From Algibacter pacificus (GTDB lineage Bacteria; Bacteroidota; Bacteroidia; Flavobacteriales; Flavobacteriaceae): 64,000 nucleotides of DNA. Below, one piece after another: positions 17,001-25,040 of the stretch; position 1 is the first letter of the stretch, and each line of letters starts with the position of its first letter. The stretch lies in contig NZ_VOGY01000006.1 of the NCBI RefSeq assembly GCF_008033385.1, positions 186,001 through 250,000 on the forward strand, written 5' to 3'. Made by a program: the position numbers and the translations under genes. The notes beneath the pieces were generated by a model. That model was given only the letters and a program-made list of their open reading frames with translations, did not search any database and was not told where the DNA came from.

Positions 17001-17307
17001 ATCCAACCGAGATTCTTATGCGCTTTGGCCTAGGTTAAGTAGTACATTAAATACAAATAACACGCAAGCAAGTACCTGGTTTATGAGAAACGGCGCGTTT
17101 TTAAGACTAAAATCTGTAGAGCTAGGGTTTAGTTTGCCTGAAACGATTATCAAAGATTTACATTTATCAAATGCCCGCTTATATTTTAGTGGTATAAACT
17201 TATTAAGTATTAGCGGTTTCGATTTATGGGATATAGAAATGGGAGGTAATGGTTTAGGTTACCCAATTCAACGTGTACTTAACTTTGGAATGACCTTTAA
17301 TTTTTAA
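14083..17307 (+). CDS. SusC/RagA family TonB-dependent outer membrane transporter
   Basis: The 1074-residue protein has an unusually long N-terminal signal region (hydrophobic core about residues 15-31). A carboxypeptidase-regulatory-like domain follows (LSGIVTDEKGVPLPGVTVLE), then the TonB-box region GELDEVTIVAF, the plug domain (KDATATSLYGARGANGVILI) and a 22-strand-type barrel ending in the C-terminal aromatic NFGMTFNF. SusC proteins import oligosaccharides through the outer membrane with energy from TonB. The susD gene follows after 10 bp and two more lipoprotein genes complete a typical binding/transport operon. Its substrate is presumably a mannose-rich oligosaccharide, judged by the neighbouring mannosidases. 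A palindromic operator overlaps its likely promoter. Confidence 0.95.
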   Translation: MKCRFLIFRQEHFKHLLFVFCFFYLSFVFATGPHVYFAKEHPALNTTGHSNIQQRLSGIVTDEKGVPLPGVTVLEQGTQNGTVTNFDGEYALNISNEKSVLVFSYIGYATKEIIVGSKESLNVQLVPSQGELDEVTIVAFSKQKKSSVIGSMSTVQPSELKIPSSNLTTALAGRIPGIISYQRSGEPGQDNASFFIRGVTSFGYKVDPLILIDGVESSTTELAQLSPDDISSFSIMKDATATSLYGARGANGVILIATKEGKEGEAKVFVRYETSFSSNTKQLKLADPITYMQLENEAVLTRNPIGFLPYSQNKIDNTAAGLNEYVYPANNWMEQLLKDYTVNKRLNLNVSGGGKVARYYIAGVFSKDNGILKVDDRNNFNSNINLKNYQLRSNINIDLTETTEAIVRLAGSFDDYTGPIDGGSRMFSKILGSNPVMFPAYYPSEVKPFAKHILFGNSSNASSGNEPSFINPYADMVKGYKDYTRSNMSAQFELKQDLSFLTPGLSARMLFNTERYSFFDVSRFYNPHFYSAYGYDKSNDSYKLNLLNELSATDYLSYNEGQRDINSATYTEVAINYSNTFSEKHEVTGLLVGTRRNQLFANQGSLQKSLPYRNQGISGRLTYGYDSRYMSEFNFGYNGSERFHKSHRYGFFPSAGLGWFVSNEPFWKGLKSTITKLKLRATYGLVGNDAIGSAADRFFYLSEVDLNAGGRAAWFGTNFQYARPGVNVNRYSNEDISWETAKKMNLGLELNLFNSLEIQADYFTENRSNILMDRAFIPATMGLSAPIRANVGKAKSNGFEISFDYNKSFTNGFWLQSRANFTYAHSEFLFFEEPQYSEENSHLFHKGQSLSQQWGLIAERLFVDEYDVANSPKQNFGEYLAGDIKYRDVNGDGEITNLDRVPIGHPTVPEIIYGGGLSFGYKNFDFSFFLQGSARSSFWIDPVRTAPFVANPDLGAGSQNALLQVYADNHWSESNRDSYALWPRLSSTLNTNNTQASTWFMRNGAFLRLKSVELGFSLPETIIKDLHLSNARLYFSGINLLSISGFDLWDIEMGGNGLGYPIQRVLNFGMTFNF

Positions 17308-17317
17308 ACAAAAAAAC

Positions 17318-19231
17318 ATGAAAACAATAAAAAAAATAAATATACTGCTTGTTTTAACTTTTTTTGGAATAATCAGTTCTTGTAGTGATTATCTAGACGT
17401 TGTTCCAGATAACGTAGCTACCATAGACAATGCTTTTGTTGATAAAACACAAGCAGAAAAGTACCTTTTTACTTGCTACTCTTATTTACCTCGGTTTGAT
17501 GATCCAGAGGGGAATCCTGAATTTTATGCAGGCGATGAGTATTGGATTTTTTGGCCAATTCCTGATGGTTATGCAACCTCGTTAGATCCTTACCAAATTG
17601 CTCGTGGTTTACAAAATAGAGTAAGCCCTCTAATGAATTTTTGGGAAGGAGGCGGTCGGGTTCCTCCGCTATGGCAAGGGGTTCGATCTTGTAATATTTT
17701 TCTAGAAAATATTGAAAAGGTAACCGATTTAGAACCGTTTCTTAAAAGCAGATGGATGGCAGAGGTTAAATTCCTTAAAGCATATTATCATTGGTATTTA
17801 ATGAAATTGTATGGCCCAATACCTATTGTAGATGAGAACTTACCTATATCGGCAAACTCTGATGAGGTTAGAGTAGAAAGAAGACCGGTAGATGAAGTGG
17901 TAGATTATATAGTAAGTTTAATAGATTCTGTTACAGAAGAAGGAACAAACGGCGGTTTACCCGATAGAATTGATAATAAAACCACAGAACTTGGTAGAAT
18001 TACAAAACCTATAGCTTTATCTATAAAAGCTCGCATTTTAGTAACTGCGGCAAGTCCGTTATTTAATGGTAATACAGATTACGATAACTTTTTAGCCAAT
18101 GATGGTACTCCTTTATTCAATACTAATTTCGAAATAGAGAAATGGAACAAAGCGTTAAAAGCTTGCGAAGAAGCTGTTGAAGCATGTGAGGCCGCAGGAA
18201 TTACGTTGTATGAGTTCGATGAAAACGCTCAAGGAGTTACAGATAGAATTCAAACTGAAATGAGCATTAGAAATGCAGTTTGCGATAAGTGGAATTCTGA
18301 GCTTATTTGGGGTAACGTAGGATCCGATGTGCCTTCATGGGCGGTACAGTTAACCGCTAGCCCTAATTTAGACCCCAATATAACTAGTTTAAATCTAAAA
18401 GCACATTTTGCTCCAACCTTACGTATAGCAGAATTATTTTATACCGAAAACGGAGTGCCTATTGATGAAGATAAAACATGGAGTTACCAAGATAGATATA
18501 ATTTACGTACCGTTGAAGCCAGTGATGAAGGCATGCAAGAAGGCTACAAAACAGTAGGTCTACATTTTAATAGAGAACCACGATTTTATGCAAATTTAGG
18601 TTTCGATGGCGCTACATGGTTTATGCGTAATAATACCTGGGATTTAAAAACTAAAACAGGACAGTTTGCAGGTAAAAAACAGAGTGTTTTGTATTCTATA
18701 ACAGGATATTATGCTAAAAAACTGGTTAATTGGGATATGGTAATATCGCAAGGAGGTGGAGTGAGTTTAGAATTTTATCCTTGGCCCGTAATGCGATTAG
18801 CAGATTTGTATTTACTGTATGCCGAAGCATTAAATGAAACCGATAATAACGCTTTAGCTTTAAACTATATTAATAAAGTACGAGAAAGAGCTGGTTTGGA
18901 AACAGTAGAAACATCCTGGAGCAATTATTCAACAAATCCCGGAAAATATGGAAATAAAGATGGGTTAAGAGAAATAATACAGCAGGAACGTTTAATAGAA
19001 TTAGCTTTAGAAGGAAAACGTTTTTGGGATTTAAAGCGTTGGAAAAAATCTGGAACCTTATTAAACGCGCCGATTTACGGTTGGGATATTGGACAAGAAG
19101 ATTATGAAACCTATAACCGAAAAACGTTATTGTTCGATCAAAAGTTTAATGTGCCCCGAGATTATTTTTGGCCTCTGTCCGATAATGTACTCACAACTAA
19201 CCCTAGTTTAATTCAAAATCCTGGGTGGTAA
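17318..19231 (+). CDS. SusD/RagB family glycan-binding outer membrane lipoprotein
   Basis: The 637-residue protein has a lipobox IISSC (Cys22) followed by SDYLDVVPDNVATIDNAF, typical of RagB/SusD proteins. TPR-like helices include YYHWYLMKLYGPIPIVDENL, and the C-terminal RagB signature is RLADLYLLYAEALNE and IIQQERLIELALEGKRFWDL. SusD caps the SusC barrel and delivers glycan at the cell surface. It lies 10 bp after its susC partner. It differs in type and length from the second SusD at 58883, so the two transporter systems probably take different glycans. Confidence 0.95.
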   Translation: MKTIKKINILLVLTFFGIISSCSDYLDVVPDNVATIDNAFVDKTQAEKYLFTCYSYLPRFDDPEGNPEFYAGDEYWIFWPIPDGYATSLDPYQIARGLQNRVSPLMNFWEGGGRVPPLWQGVRSCNIFLENIEKVTDLEPFLKSRWMAEVKFLKAYYHWYLMKLYGPIPIVDENLPISANSDEVRVERRPVDEVVDYIVSLIDSVTEEGTNGGLPDRIDNKTTELGRITKPIALSIKARILVTAASPLFNGNTDYDNFLANDGTPLFNTNFEIEKWNKALKACEEAVEACEAAGITLYEFDENAQGVTDRIQTEMSIRNAVCDKWNSELIWGNVGSDVPSWAVQLTASPNLDPNITSLNLKAHFAPTLRIAELFYTENGVPIDEDKTWSYQDRYNLRTVEASDEGMQEGYKTVGLHFNREPRFYANLGFDGATWFMRNNTWDLKTKTGQFAGKKQSVLYSITGYYAKKLVNWDMVISQGGGVSLEFYPWPVMRLADLYLLYAEALNETDNNALALNYINKVRERAGLETVETSWSNYSTNPGKYGNKDGLREIIQQERLIELALEGKRFWDLKRWKKSGTLLNAPIYGWDIGQEDYETYNRKTLLFDQKFNVPRDYFWPLSDNVLTTNPSLIQNPGW

Positions 19232-19259
19232 ACTAAACTAAAAAATAAAACTTTAAACC

Positions 19260-20447
19260 ATGAAAAAATATATATATCATCTAAGTGCTGTCATACTAAT
19301 AGTGGTATTTTCTGTGGGCTGTACAACAGATTTGTTAAAGCCAACAGAAAATGATGGTACGCCACCAGGTCCTATTTCAGATGTACAGATTGAAAATCTC
19401 TCTGGTAGTGTAGTATTGAGCTATACACTTCCAGACGATCCAGATGTGTTTTATGCTAAGGCCGTTTATAATACAGAGCGAAATGTTGTTAGAGAAGCTA
19501 AGGCGTCATATTATACTAATGAAATGACACTAACTGGTTTTGGAAACAACAAGCCTTATGAGGTACAACTGTATGCTGTAGATCGGGGTGAAAATGTTTC
19601 AAAACCAATCACAGTAACGGTAAATCCAGAAAAGGCACCATACCAAAATGTTAGTGAAAGTTTAAATATTGGACCAGATTTTGGAGGGATTTTTGTTGAT
19701 TTTGAAAACCCAACCGAAGATAACCTAGCTATTGTTGTATTGGCTAACGATTCGCTAGGTAATTTTATTCCATATAACACTTACTACACACAGAAAATAG
19801 AAGGACGTTTTTCTACTAGAGGATTTGAATCTGTAGAGACCGACTTTGGTGTTTATATTCGAGACCGTTGGGGAAATATTTCTGATACCACAATGGTTAG
19901 TTTGACTCCATATTTTGAAACGGAAATTGATAAAAGTGAAATTACAGATTTAACCTTACCAAATGATGCTATTTTAGGATACGGAGGTAATATACCAGCC
20001 TTGTTTAATGATGATATTACAGAAGGCGGTGGGTTTTATTCTAGTGGAGACCAAGCAAGGATGCCTCAATGGTTTTCTTTTGATCTTGGGAAAAAAGTAA
20101 AATTAAGTAGGTTGACTTGGTGGATGAGGTCGGATGGTACGCGTTGGCTATATAGTTTGCATAATCCGAGAAACATTGAAATTTATGGGTCTAATGATCC
20201 CGCTCCTGATGGTAGTTGGGAGTCTTGGGATTTAATAATAGAATATGAGCAAATAAAACCTTCTGGATTGCCAAATGGACAATTATCTAACGATGACCTC
20301 GCTGCAGCTGAAGCAGGGGAAACAATTGTATTTCCTTTAAACACAAAGGGATATAGATATATTAGATTTAAAACATTACGTAATTGGTCAAACGGAACGT
20401 ATGTTAATTTTAATGAGATATCACTATGGGGGCAACCAGTAGATTAA
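19260..20447 (+). CDS. DUF4959/DUF5000-type surface lipoprotein with discoidin-like C-terminus
   Basis: The 395-residue lipoprotein (lipobox VFSVGC, Cys21) starts with a fibronectin-III-like domain (PPGPISDVQIENLSGSVVLS; LPDDPDVFYAKAVY) of the DUF4959 type. A middle beta domain follows, and then a C-terminal F5/8 type C (discoidin)-like domain: MPQWFSFDLGKKVKLSRLTW, and later KGYRYIRFKTLRNWSNG. Proteins of this layout regularly follow susCD genes and are thought to be surface glycan-binding proteins. The gap to susD is 28 bp and to the next lipoprotein 28 bp, which indicates one operon. The domain assignment is from recognised sequence pattern; the ligand is unknown. Confidence 0.85.
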   Translation: MKKYIYHLSAVILIVVFSVGCTTDLLKPTENDGTPPGPISDVQIENLSGSVVLSYTLPDDPDVFYAKAVYNTERNVVREAKASYYTNEMTLTGFGNNKPYEVQLYAVDRGENVSKPITVTVNPEKAPYQNVSESLNIGPDFGGIFVDFENPTEDNLAIVVLANDSLGNFIPYNTYYTQKIEGRFSTRGFESVETDFGVYIRDRWGNISDTTMVSLTPYFETEIDKSEITDLTLPNDAILGYGGNIPALFNDDITEGGGFYSSGDQARMPQWFSFDLGKKVKLSRLTWWMRSDGTRWLYSLHNPRNIEIYGSNDPAPDGSWESWDLIIEYEQIKPSGLPNGQLSNDDLAAAEAGETIVFPLNTKGYRYIRFKTLRNWSNGTYVNFNEISLWGQPVD

Positions 20448-20475
20448 TTTAGATGGTCACTTTAAATATAAAAAA

Positions 20476-21522
20476 ATGAAAACTATAAAAAATATAAGTA
20501 TTATTTGTTTAATTCTTGGGTTGGTGGTTTTTGCTGCTTGTACGCCTATAGATGAATTTAATAAATATAAAGAAGGTGGAGATATTGTATACCCAGCCAA
20601 GGTAGATTCTGTAATAGTTCACCCAGGAAAAAACAGGATACAGTTAGCCATGGTACTCGGTAGCGATCCTACAGTTAATAAAATCACGGCTTTTTGGAAA
20701 AACAGACAAGATTCTACAGAGGTCATGTTTTCTAGAACCAAGGCTAATGATACTATAGATTTACTGATAGAAAATTTACAAGAAGGCGTATATAACTTTC
20801 AACTTTATACGTTTGATACATTTGGAAACCAATCTGTGGTTAAGGATGTTTCAGGAACTGTTTTCGGTAATACGTTTCAAAACTCTATTTTTAATAGACA
20901 AATTGAGTCTGCCACTTGCGGCATTATAAAATGGGGTATGCCTATTTCTACTATGATAGGAGTAGAGGTTAAATATATAAACGAATTAGATGAAGAACAG
21001 ACCATAGTAGTAGCTAACCAAGACCAAACAACAACTTTAGAGGGGATAAAAGCGGGAACGTCATTTGAGTACAGAACCCTTCATGTTCCAGATACTAAGT
21101 CAATTGATACGTTTTATACCGCCTTTAAAACGGAAACCATAAAAACTATTGAATTAAAAACAGGTGATTACGAGGTGGTTTCAGAACATAATACACCTCA
21201 TGGGTGGATGCCTAATAAAGGCCATAAGCGAGAGGTTACTAAAATAAGTGACTATCAATATTCTTATATATTATCAACCGATGCAGGAAATGCTGTTCCA
21301 ATGCTAATAAATGTAGACCCCGTAACATTAAAGACTTCGGTAGATTTACAAGAAATAGGAAATTTTGGAGCACCCTGGTACATGACCGCAGAAAGTATTG
21401 AAAGTGATGATAATTTTATTTCTTATTGCGATGGTATTATTAGCGTAAGGCTACATATTGATAACCTAGATAGAAGTAATCTGTGGGGCGACTTCACTGT
21501 GGCTGTGAAATTACAAGATTAA
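20476..21522 (+). CDS. DUF4998-type lipoprotein of the susCD operon
   Basis: The 348-residue protein has a clear lipobox (FAACTP, Cys22) and a first region like DUF4998 domains: PAKVDSVIVHPGKNRIQLAM, followed by ITAFWKNRQDST and NLQEGVYNFQLYTFDTFGNQ. The remainder is beta-rich with no catalytic motif that I recognise. Genes for DUF4998 proteins commonly follow the DUF4959/DUF5000 lipoprotein gene in Bacteroidota loci, as here, and probably encode an accessory surface glycan-binding protein. A long-looped terminator candidate follows at 21562, so this is probably the last gene of the susCD transcript. Confidence 0.8.
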   Translation: MKTIKNISIICLILGLVVFAACTPIDEFNKYKEGGDIVYPAKVDSVIVHPGKNRIQLAMVLGSDPTVNKITAFWKNRQDSTEVMFSRTKANDTIDLLIENLQEGVYNFQLYTFDTFGNQSVVKDVSGTVFGNTFQNSIFNRQIESATCGIIKWGMPISTMIGVEVKYINELDEEQTIVVANQDQTTTLEGIKAGTSFEYRTLHVPDTKSIDTFYTAFKTETIKTIELKTGDYEVVSEHNTPHGWMPNKGHKREVTKISDYQYSYILSTDAGNAVPMLINVDPVTLKTSVDLQEIGNFGAPWYMTAESIESDDNFISYCDGIISVRLHIDNLDRSNLWGDFTVAVKLQD

Positions 21523-21561
21523 ACGTTTCACTTCATATAAGTGCAAACCTAGTATGGTATT

Positions 21562-21611
21562 AAACCTTAATAGTTTATGTTTATTTACAACAGGAACATT
21601 TAAGGTTTTTT
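21562..21611 (+). terminator. Probable terminator after susCD accessory genes
   Basis: AAACCTTAA (21562-21570) and TTAAGGTTT (21600-21608) form a perfect 9-bp inverted repeat with a 29-nt loop. The right arm runs into a tract of T to 21611. The loop is long, so the call is moderate. Confidence 0.5.
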
Positions 21612-21708
21612 CCATTAAAATGCACACAAATTCTAGGTCGATAAAGAATAAATTATGTTGTTTTGTAAAGAGCAAACAAGAGTAAAAAAATACCAGATAA
21701 AATTAAAA

Positions 21709-22680
21709 ATGAAACTATACCCATTAAAATTTGCACCAATATTCAAATACAGAATATGGGGTGGAGAAAAATTAAAAACCGTATTAAATAAAAAATATTC
21801 AGAAGAAAATATAGGAGAATCTTGGGAAATTTCAGGAGTAGAAAATGATGAGACTTTAGTTGCAGAAGGACCATTAAAAGGAAAAAGCTTAAAAGAGTTA
21901 CTAACTATTCATAAAGGAGATTTTTTAGGAGAAATAGTTTATGATATTTTTGGAGATACATTTCCGTTACTTATAAAGTTTATAGATGCTAAAACACCGC
22001 TTTCAATTCAAGTACATCCAAGTAATGAAATAGCAAAAGAGCGTCATAATTCCTTTGGAAAAAATGAAATGTGGTATGTTATGCAAGCCGATGATGATGC
22101 CGAGTTAATTGTTGGTTTCGATAAGCAAATTACACAAGCAGACTATAAAACGCATTTGGAAAATAATACAATTTTAAATGTAATGCATCATGAAAAAGTA
22201 AGTAATGGCGATACGTTTTATATTCCAACTGGTCGTGTGCATGCTATAGGCGCAGGTGTTTTACTGGCAGAAATTCAGCAAACCTCCGATATAACTTATA
22301 GAATTTACGATTACGATAGGGTAGACGCTAAAACTGGAGCGAAAAGAGAATTACATAACAATTTGGCCATAGATGTTATAGATTATAACGTACATAATAC
22401 TTATAAAACACATTATAATCTTGATAAAAATGTATCAAACACTCTAGTACATTCTCCTTATTTTAAAACCAATATATTAGATTTAAATCAAGAGGTAAAA
22501 AAAGATTATTCTACAATAGACTCATTCGTTATTTATATTTGTGTCCAAGGCGAGGTTATTGTTACCAGTAATGGCGAAAATTATCAGTTAAAACAGGGAG
22601 AAACATTATTAATTCCTGCAAGTTTAAATCAATTACAGTTAAAAGCCACAAAAGCTAAACTTTTAGAGGTTTATTATTAA
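21709..22680 (+). CDS. manA: Mannose-6-phosphate isomerase, type I
   Basis: The 323-residue cytoplasmic zinc enzyme interconverts mannose 6-phosphate and fructose 6-phosphate. The type I cupin signatures are visible: FKYRIWGGEKLK near the start, the zinc-binding IQVHPSNEIAKERH with GKNEMWYV, and HAIGAGVLLAEIQQTSDITY. A second cupin near the C-terminus carries LKQGETLLIPASL. The ATG at 21709 starts the family-typical MKLYPLKFAP; the in-frame ATG at 21655 would add 18 basic residues in DNA that looks like a leader. The gene links the mannosidases to glycolysis and supports mannose as the main product of the locus. The length fits the short bacterial form. Confidence 0.92.
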   Translation: MKLYPLKFAPIFKYRIWGGEKLKTVLNKKYSEENIGESWEISGVENDETLVAEGPLKGKSLKELLTIHKGDFLGEIVYDIFGDTFPLLIKFIDAKTPLSIQVHPSNEIAKERHNSFGKNEMWYVMQADDDAELIVGFDKQITQADYKTHLENNTILNVMHHEKVSNGDTFYIPTGRVHAIGAGVLLAEIQQTSDITYRIYDYDRVDAKTGAKRELHNNLAIDVIDYNVHNTYKTHYNLDKNVSNTLVHSPYFKTNILDLNQEVKKDYSTIDSFVIYICVQGEVIVTSNGENYQLKQGETLLIPASLNQLQLKATKAKLLEVYY

Positions 22681-22693
22681 TAAAACATTATTT

Positions 22694-25027
22694 ATGAAGA
22701 AGTTATTTTATTTAATATTATCATTATTCGTTGTCTCTTGTGTTAATACAGAAGACGGACATGGAGAAACCAACACAACAATAAAAGACGAAAGTTTTGT
22801 AGATTTTGTAAACCCCTTAATGGGAACAGACTCTTCTTTTGAACTATCAAACGGAAACACATATCCCGCCATAGCAACACCATGGGGTATGAATTTTTGG
22901 ACACCCATGACCTCTAAAATGGGAGATGGATGGACCTATAAATATGATGAAAATAAAATTCGAGGCATTAAGCAAACTCATCAACCAAGCCCTTGGATTA
23001 ATGATTATGCCGCTTTTTCATTAATGGCAGTAACCGGAGACTTAAAATATAAAGAAAACGAGCGTGAATCTTGGTTTTCTCATAAAGCAGAAACTGTAAA
23101 ACCACATTATTATAAAACTTATTTAGCCGATTATGATGTTGTTGCAGAAGTGACCCCAACAGAACGAGCAGCACATTTCAAATTTACATTTCCCGAAAAT
23201 CAATCTTATATTCTACTAGACGGTTTTTTTAAAGGGTCCATGGTTAAAATTATTCCTGAAGAACGTAAAATAATCGGGTATTGCAGAAACAATAGCGGTG
23301 GTGTTCCAGAGAATTTTCACAACTATTTTGTTGCCGAATTTGATAAAGATTTTGAATTAACCCATACATGGGGCGATAATTGGGAATTAGCAGAAAACAG
23401 TACCGAAAATGAGGGTGAACACGTTGGAGCAATAATAGGTTTTAAAACCAAAAAAGGTGAAGAAGTACACGTAAAAGTAGCCTCTTCTTTTATAAGTCCA
23501 GAGCAAGCACAACTTAACCTAAATAGAGAAATAGGAGATGATAATTTTAAAACCACTTTAACAAAGGCAAAAGCTTCATGGGAGAAAGAACTAGGAAGAA
23601 TAGTGATTGAAGATGATAATATTGATAATTTAAGAACTTTTTATTCTTGTTTGTACCGTGTATTGTTATTTCCAAGACAATTTCACGAAATTGATAAAAA
23701 CAATGCTATTGTACATTACAGTCCGTACAACGGAGAAGTTTTACCAGGATATATGTTTACCGATAATGGTTTTTGGGATACCTTTAGAGCTGTGTTTCCA
23801 TTTTTCAACATGATGTATCCAGAGTTAAATTCAAAAATTATGGAAGGTCTTGCTAATACCTATAAAGAATCGGGTTGGTTACCAGAGTGGGCAAGTCCAG
23901 GCCATAGAGATTGCATGGTAGGGTCTAACTCAGCACCCATTATAGCCGATGCTTTTTTAAAAGGCGTTCACATAAAAGACCAAGAGGTGCTATTTGAAGC
24001 CATGTTAAAAAATGCAACGACTTCCAAAGGAAGACCGCTTTCTAAAGGCGGGAATACCCTAAAATCTGTAGGGAGAGAAGGCGTAGAATATTACAATAAA
24101 TTAGGTTATGTACCCTATAATGTTGGTATCAACGAAAATGCAGCAAGAACATTAGAGTACGCCTATGCCGACTTTACCATGGCTCAAATGGCAGATAAAT
24201 TAGGGAAGAAAGATGTTGCAGAACGTTTCTACAAACAATCTTTGAACTACAAAAACCTATTCGATCCAGAAACCAAATGGATGCGTGGTAAAAATGAAGA
24301 TGGTACATTTCAGAAACCATTCAACCCACTTAAATGGGGCGATGCCTTTACTGAAGGGAATAGCATTCACTATACATGGTCTGTTTTTCACGATGTAAAT
24401 GGGCTAATGGAATTAATGGGTGGTAAAAAAGCTTTTGAAAGCAAATTGGATGAAGTGTTTGAAATGCCTCCAGTTTTCGATCATTCATACTACGGATTTA
24501 CCATACACGAAATTCGTGAAATGCAAATCATGAACATGGGTAATTACGCGCATGGTAATCAACCCATTCAGCACATGATATATTTATACAATTACGCCAA
24601 TGCATCCTATAAAGCGCAAGAAAAAATAAGAGAAGTATTAACTAAATTATATGCACCTACACCCGATGGGTATTGTGGCGATGAAGATAACGGTCAAACT
24701 TCTGCTTGGTATGTGTTTAGTTCGTTAGGATTTTATCCGGTAACACCAGGTGTAGATCAATACGTTATAGGGAGTCCATTGTTTAAAAAGGCAACTATTC
24801 ATTTAGAAAATGGAAACACTTTCGAAATTTCAGCACCACAAAACACTAAGGAAAATGTGTATATCCAATCTGCAACTTTAAATGGTAAGGATTACAATAA
24901 ATCGTATTTAGATTATAATGATGTGATGGCAGGCGGAACCTTAAAATTTGAAATGAACGCCACTCCTAATAAAAATTGGGCAAATACAGACGAATCGGTT
25001 CCTTATTCATTAAGTATAAAAAACTAG
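22694..25027 (+). CDS. GH92-family alpha-mannosidase lipoprotein (divergent motifs)
   Basis: The 777-residue lipoprotein (VVSC, Cys16) shows the GH92 opening VDFVNPLMGTDSSFELSNGN and the catalytic-domain signatures DNGFWDTFRAVFPF, TEGNSIHYTWSVFHDV, NYAHGNQPIQHMIYL and CGDEDNGQTSAWYVFSSLGF. GH92 enzymes are calcium-dependent inverting exo-alpha-mannosidases. Compared with the copies at 42395 and 49691, this one has HGNQPIQH in place of HGNEPSHH and GDEDNGQTSAW in place of GNEDCGQMSAW/SSW. A different linkage preference is therefore likely but cannot be named by eye. It follows manA by 13 bp and precedes the GxGYxYP gene by 13 bp, so the three are probably co-transcribed. The protein should act in the periplasm or at the cell surface. 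Confidence 0.93.
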   Translation: MKKLFYLILSLFVVSCVNTEDGHGETNTTIKDESFVDFVNPLMGTDSSFELSNGNTYPAIATPWGMNFWTPMTSKMGDGWTYKYDENKIRGIKQTHQPSPWINDYAAFSLMAVTGDLKYKENERESWFSHKAETVKPHYYKTYLADYDVVAEVTPTERAAHFKFTFPENQSYILLDGFFKGSMVKIIPEERKIIGYCRNNSGGVPENFHNYFVAEFDKDFELTHTWGDNWELAENSTENEGEHVGAIIGFKTKKGEEVHVKVASSFISPEQAQLNLNREIGDDNFKTTLTKAKASWEKELGRIVIEDDNIDNLRTFYSCLYRVLLFPRQFHEIDKNNAIVHYSPYNGEVLPGYMFTDNGFWDTFRAVFPFFNMMYPELNSKIMEGLANTYKESGWLPEWASPGHRDCMVGSNSAPIIADAFLKGVHIKDQEVLFEAMLKNATTSKGRPLSKGGNTLKSVGREGVEYYNKLGYVPYNVGINENAARTLEYAYADFTMAQMADKLGKKDVAERFYKQSLNYKNLFDPETKWMRGKNEDGTFQKPFNPLKWGDAFTEGNSIHYTWSVFHDVNGLMELMGGKKAFESKLDEVFEMPPVFDHSYYGFTIHEIREMQIMNMGNYAHGNQPIQHMIYLYNYANASYKAQEKIREVLTKLYAPTPDGYCGDEDNGQTSAWYVFSSLGFYPVTPGVDQYVIGSPLFKKATIHLENGNTFEISAPQNTKENVYIQSATLNGKDYNKSYLDYNDVMAGGTLKFEMNATPNKNWANTDESVPYSLSIKN

Positions 25028-25040
25028 AATCAAAATAATT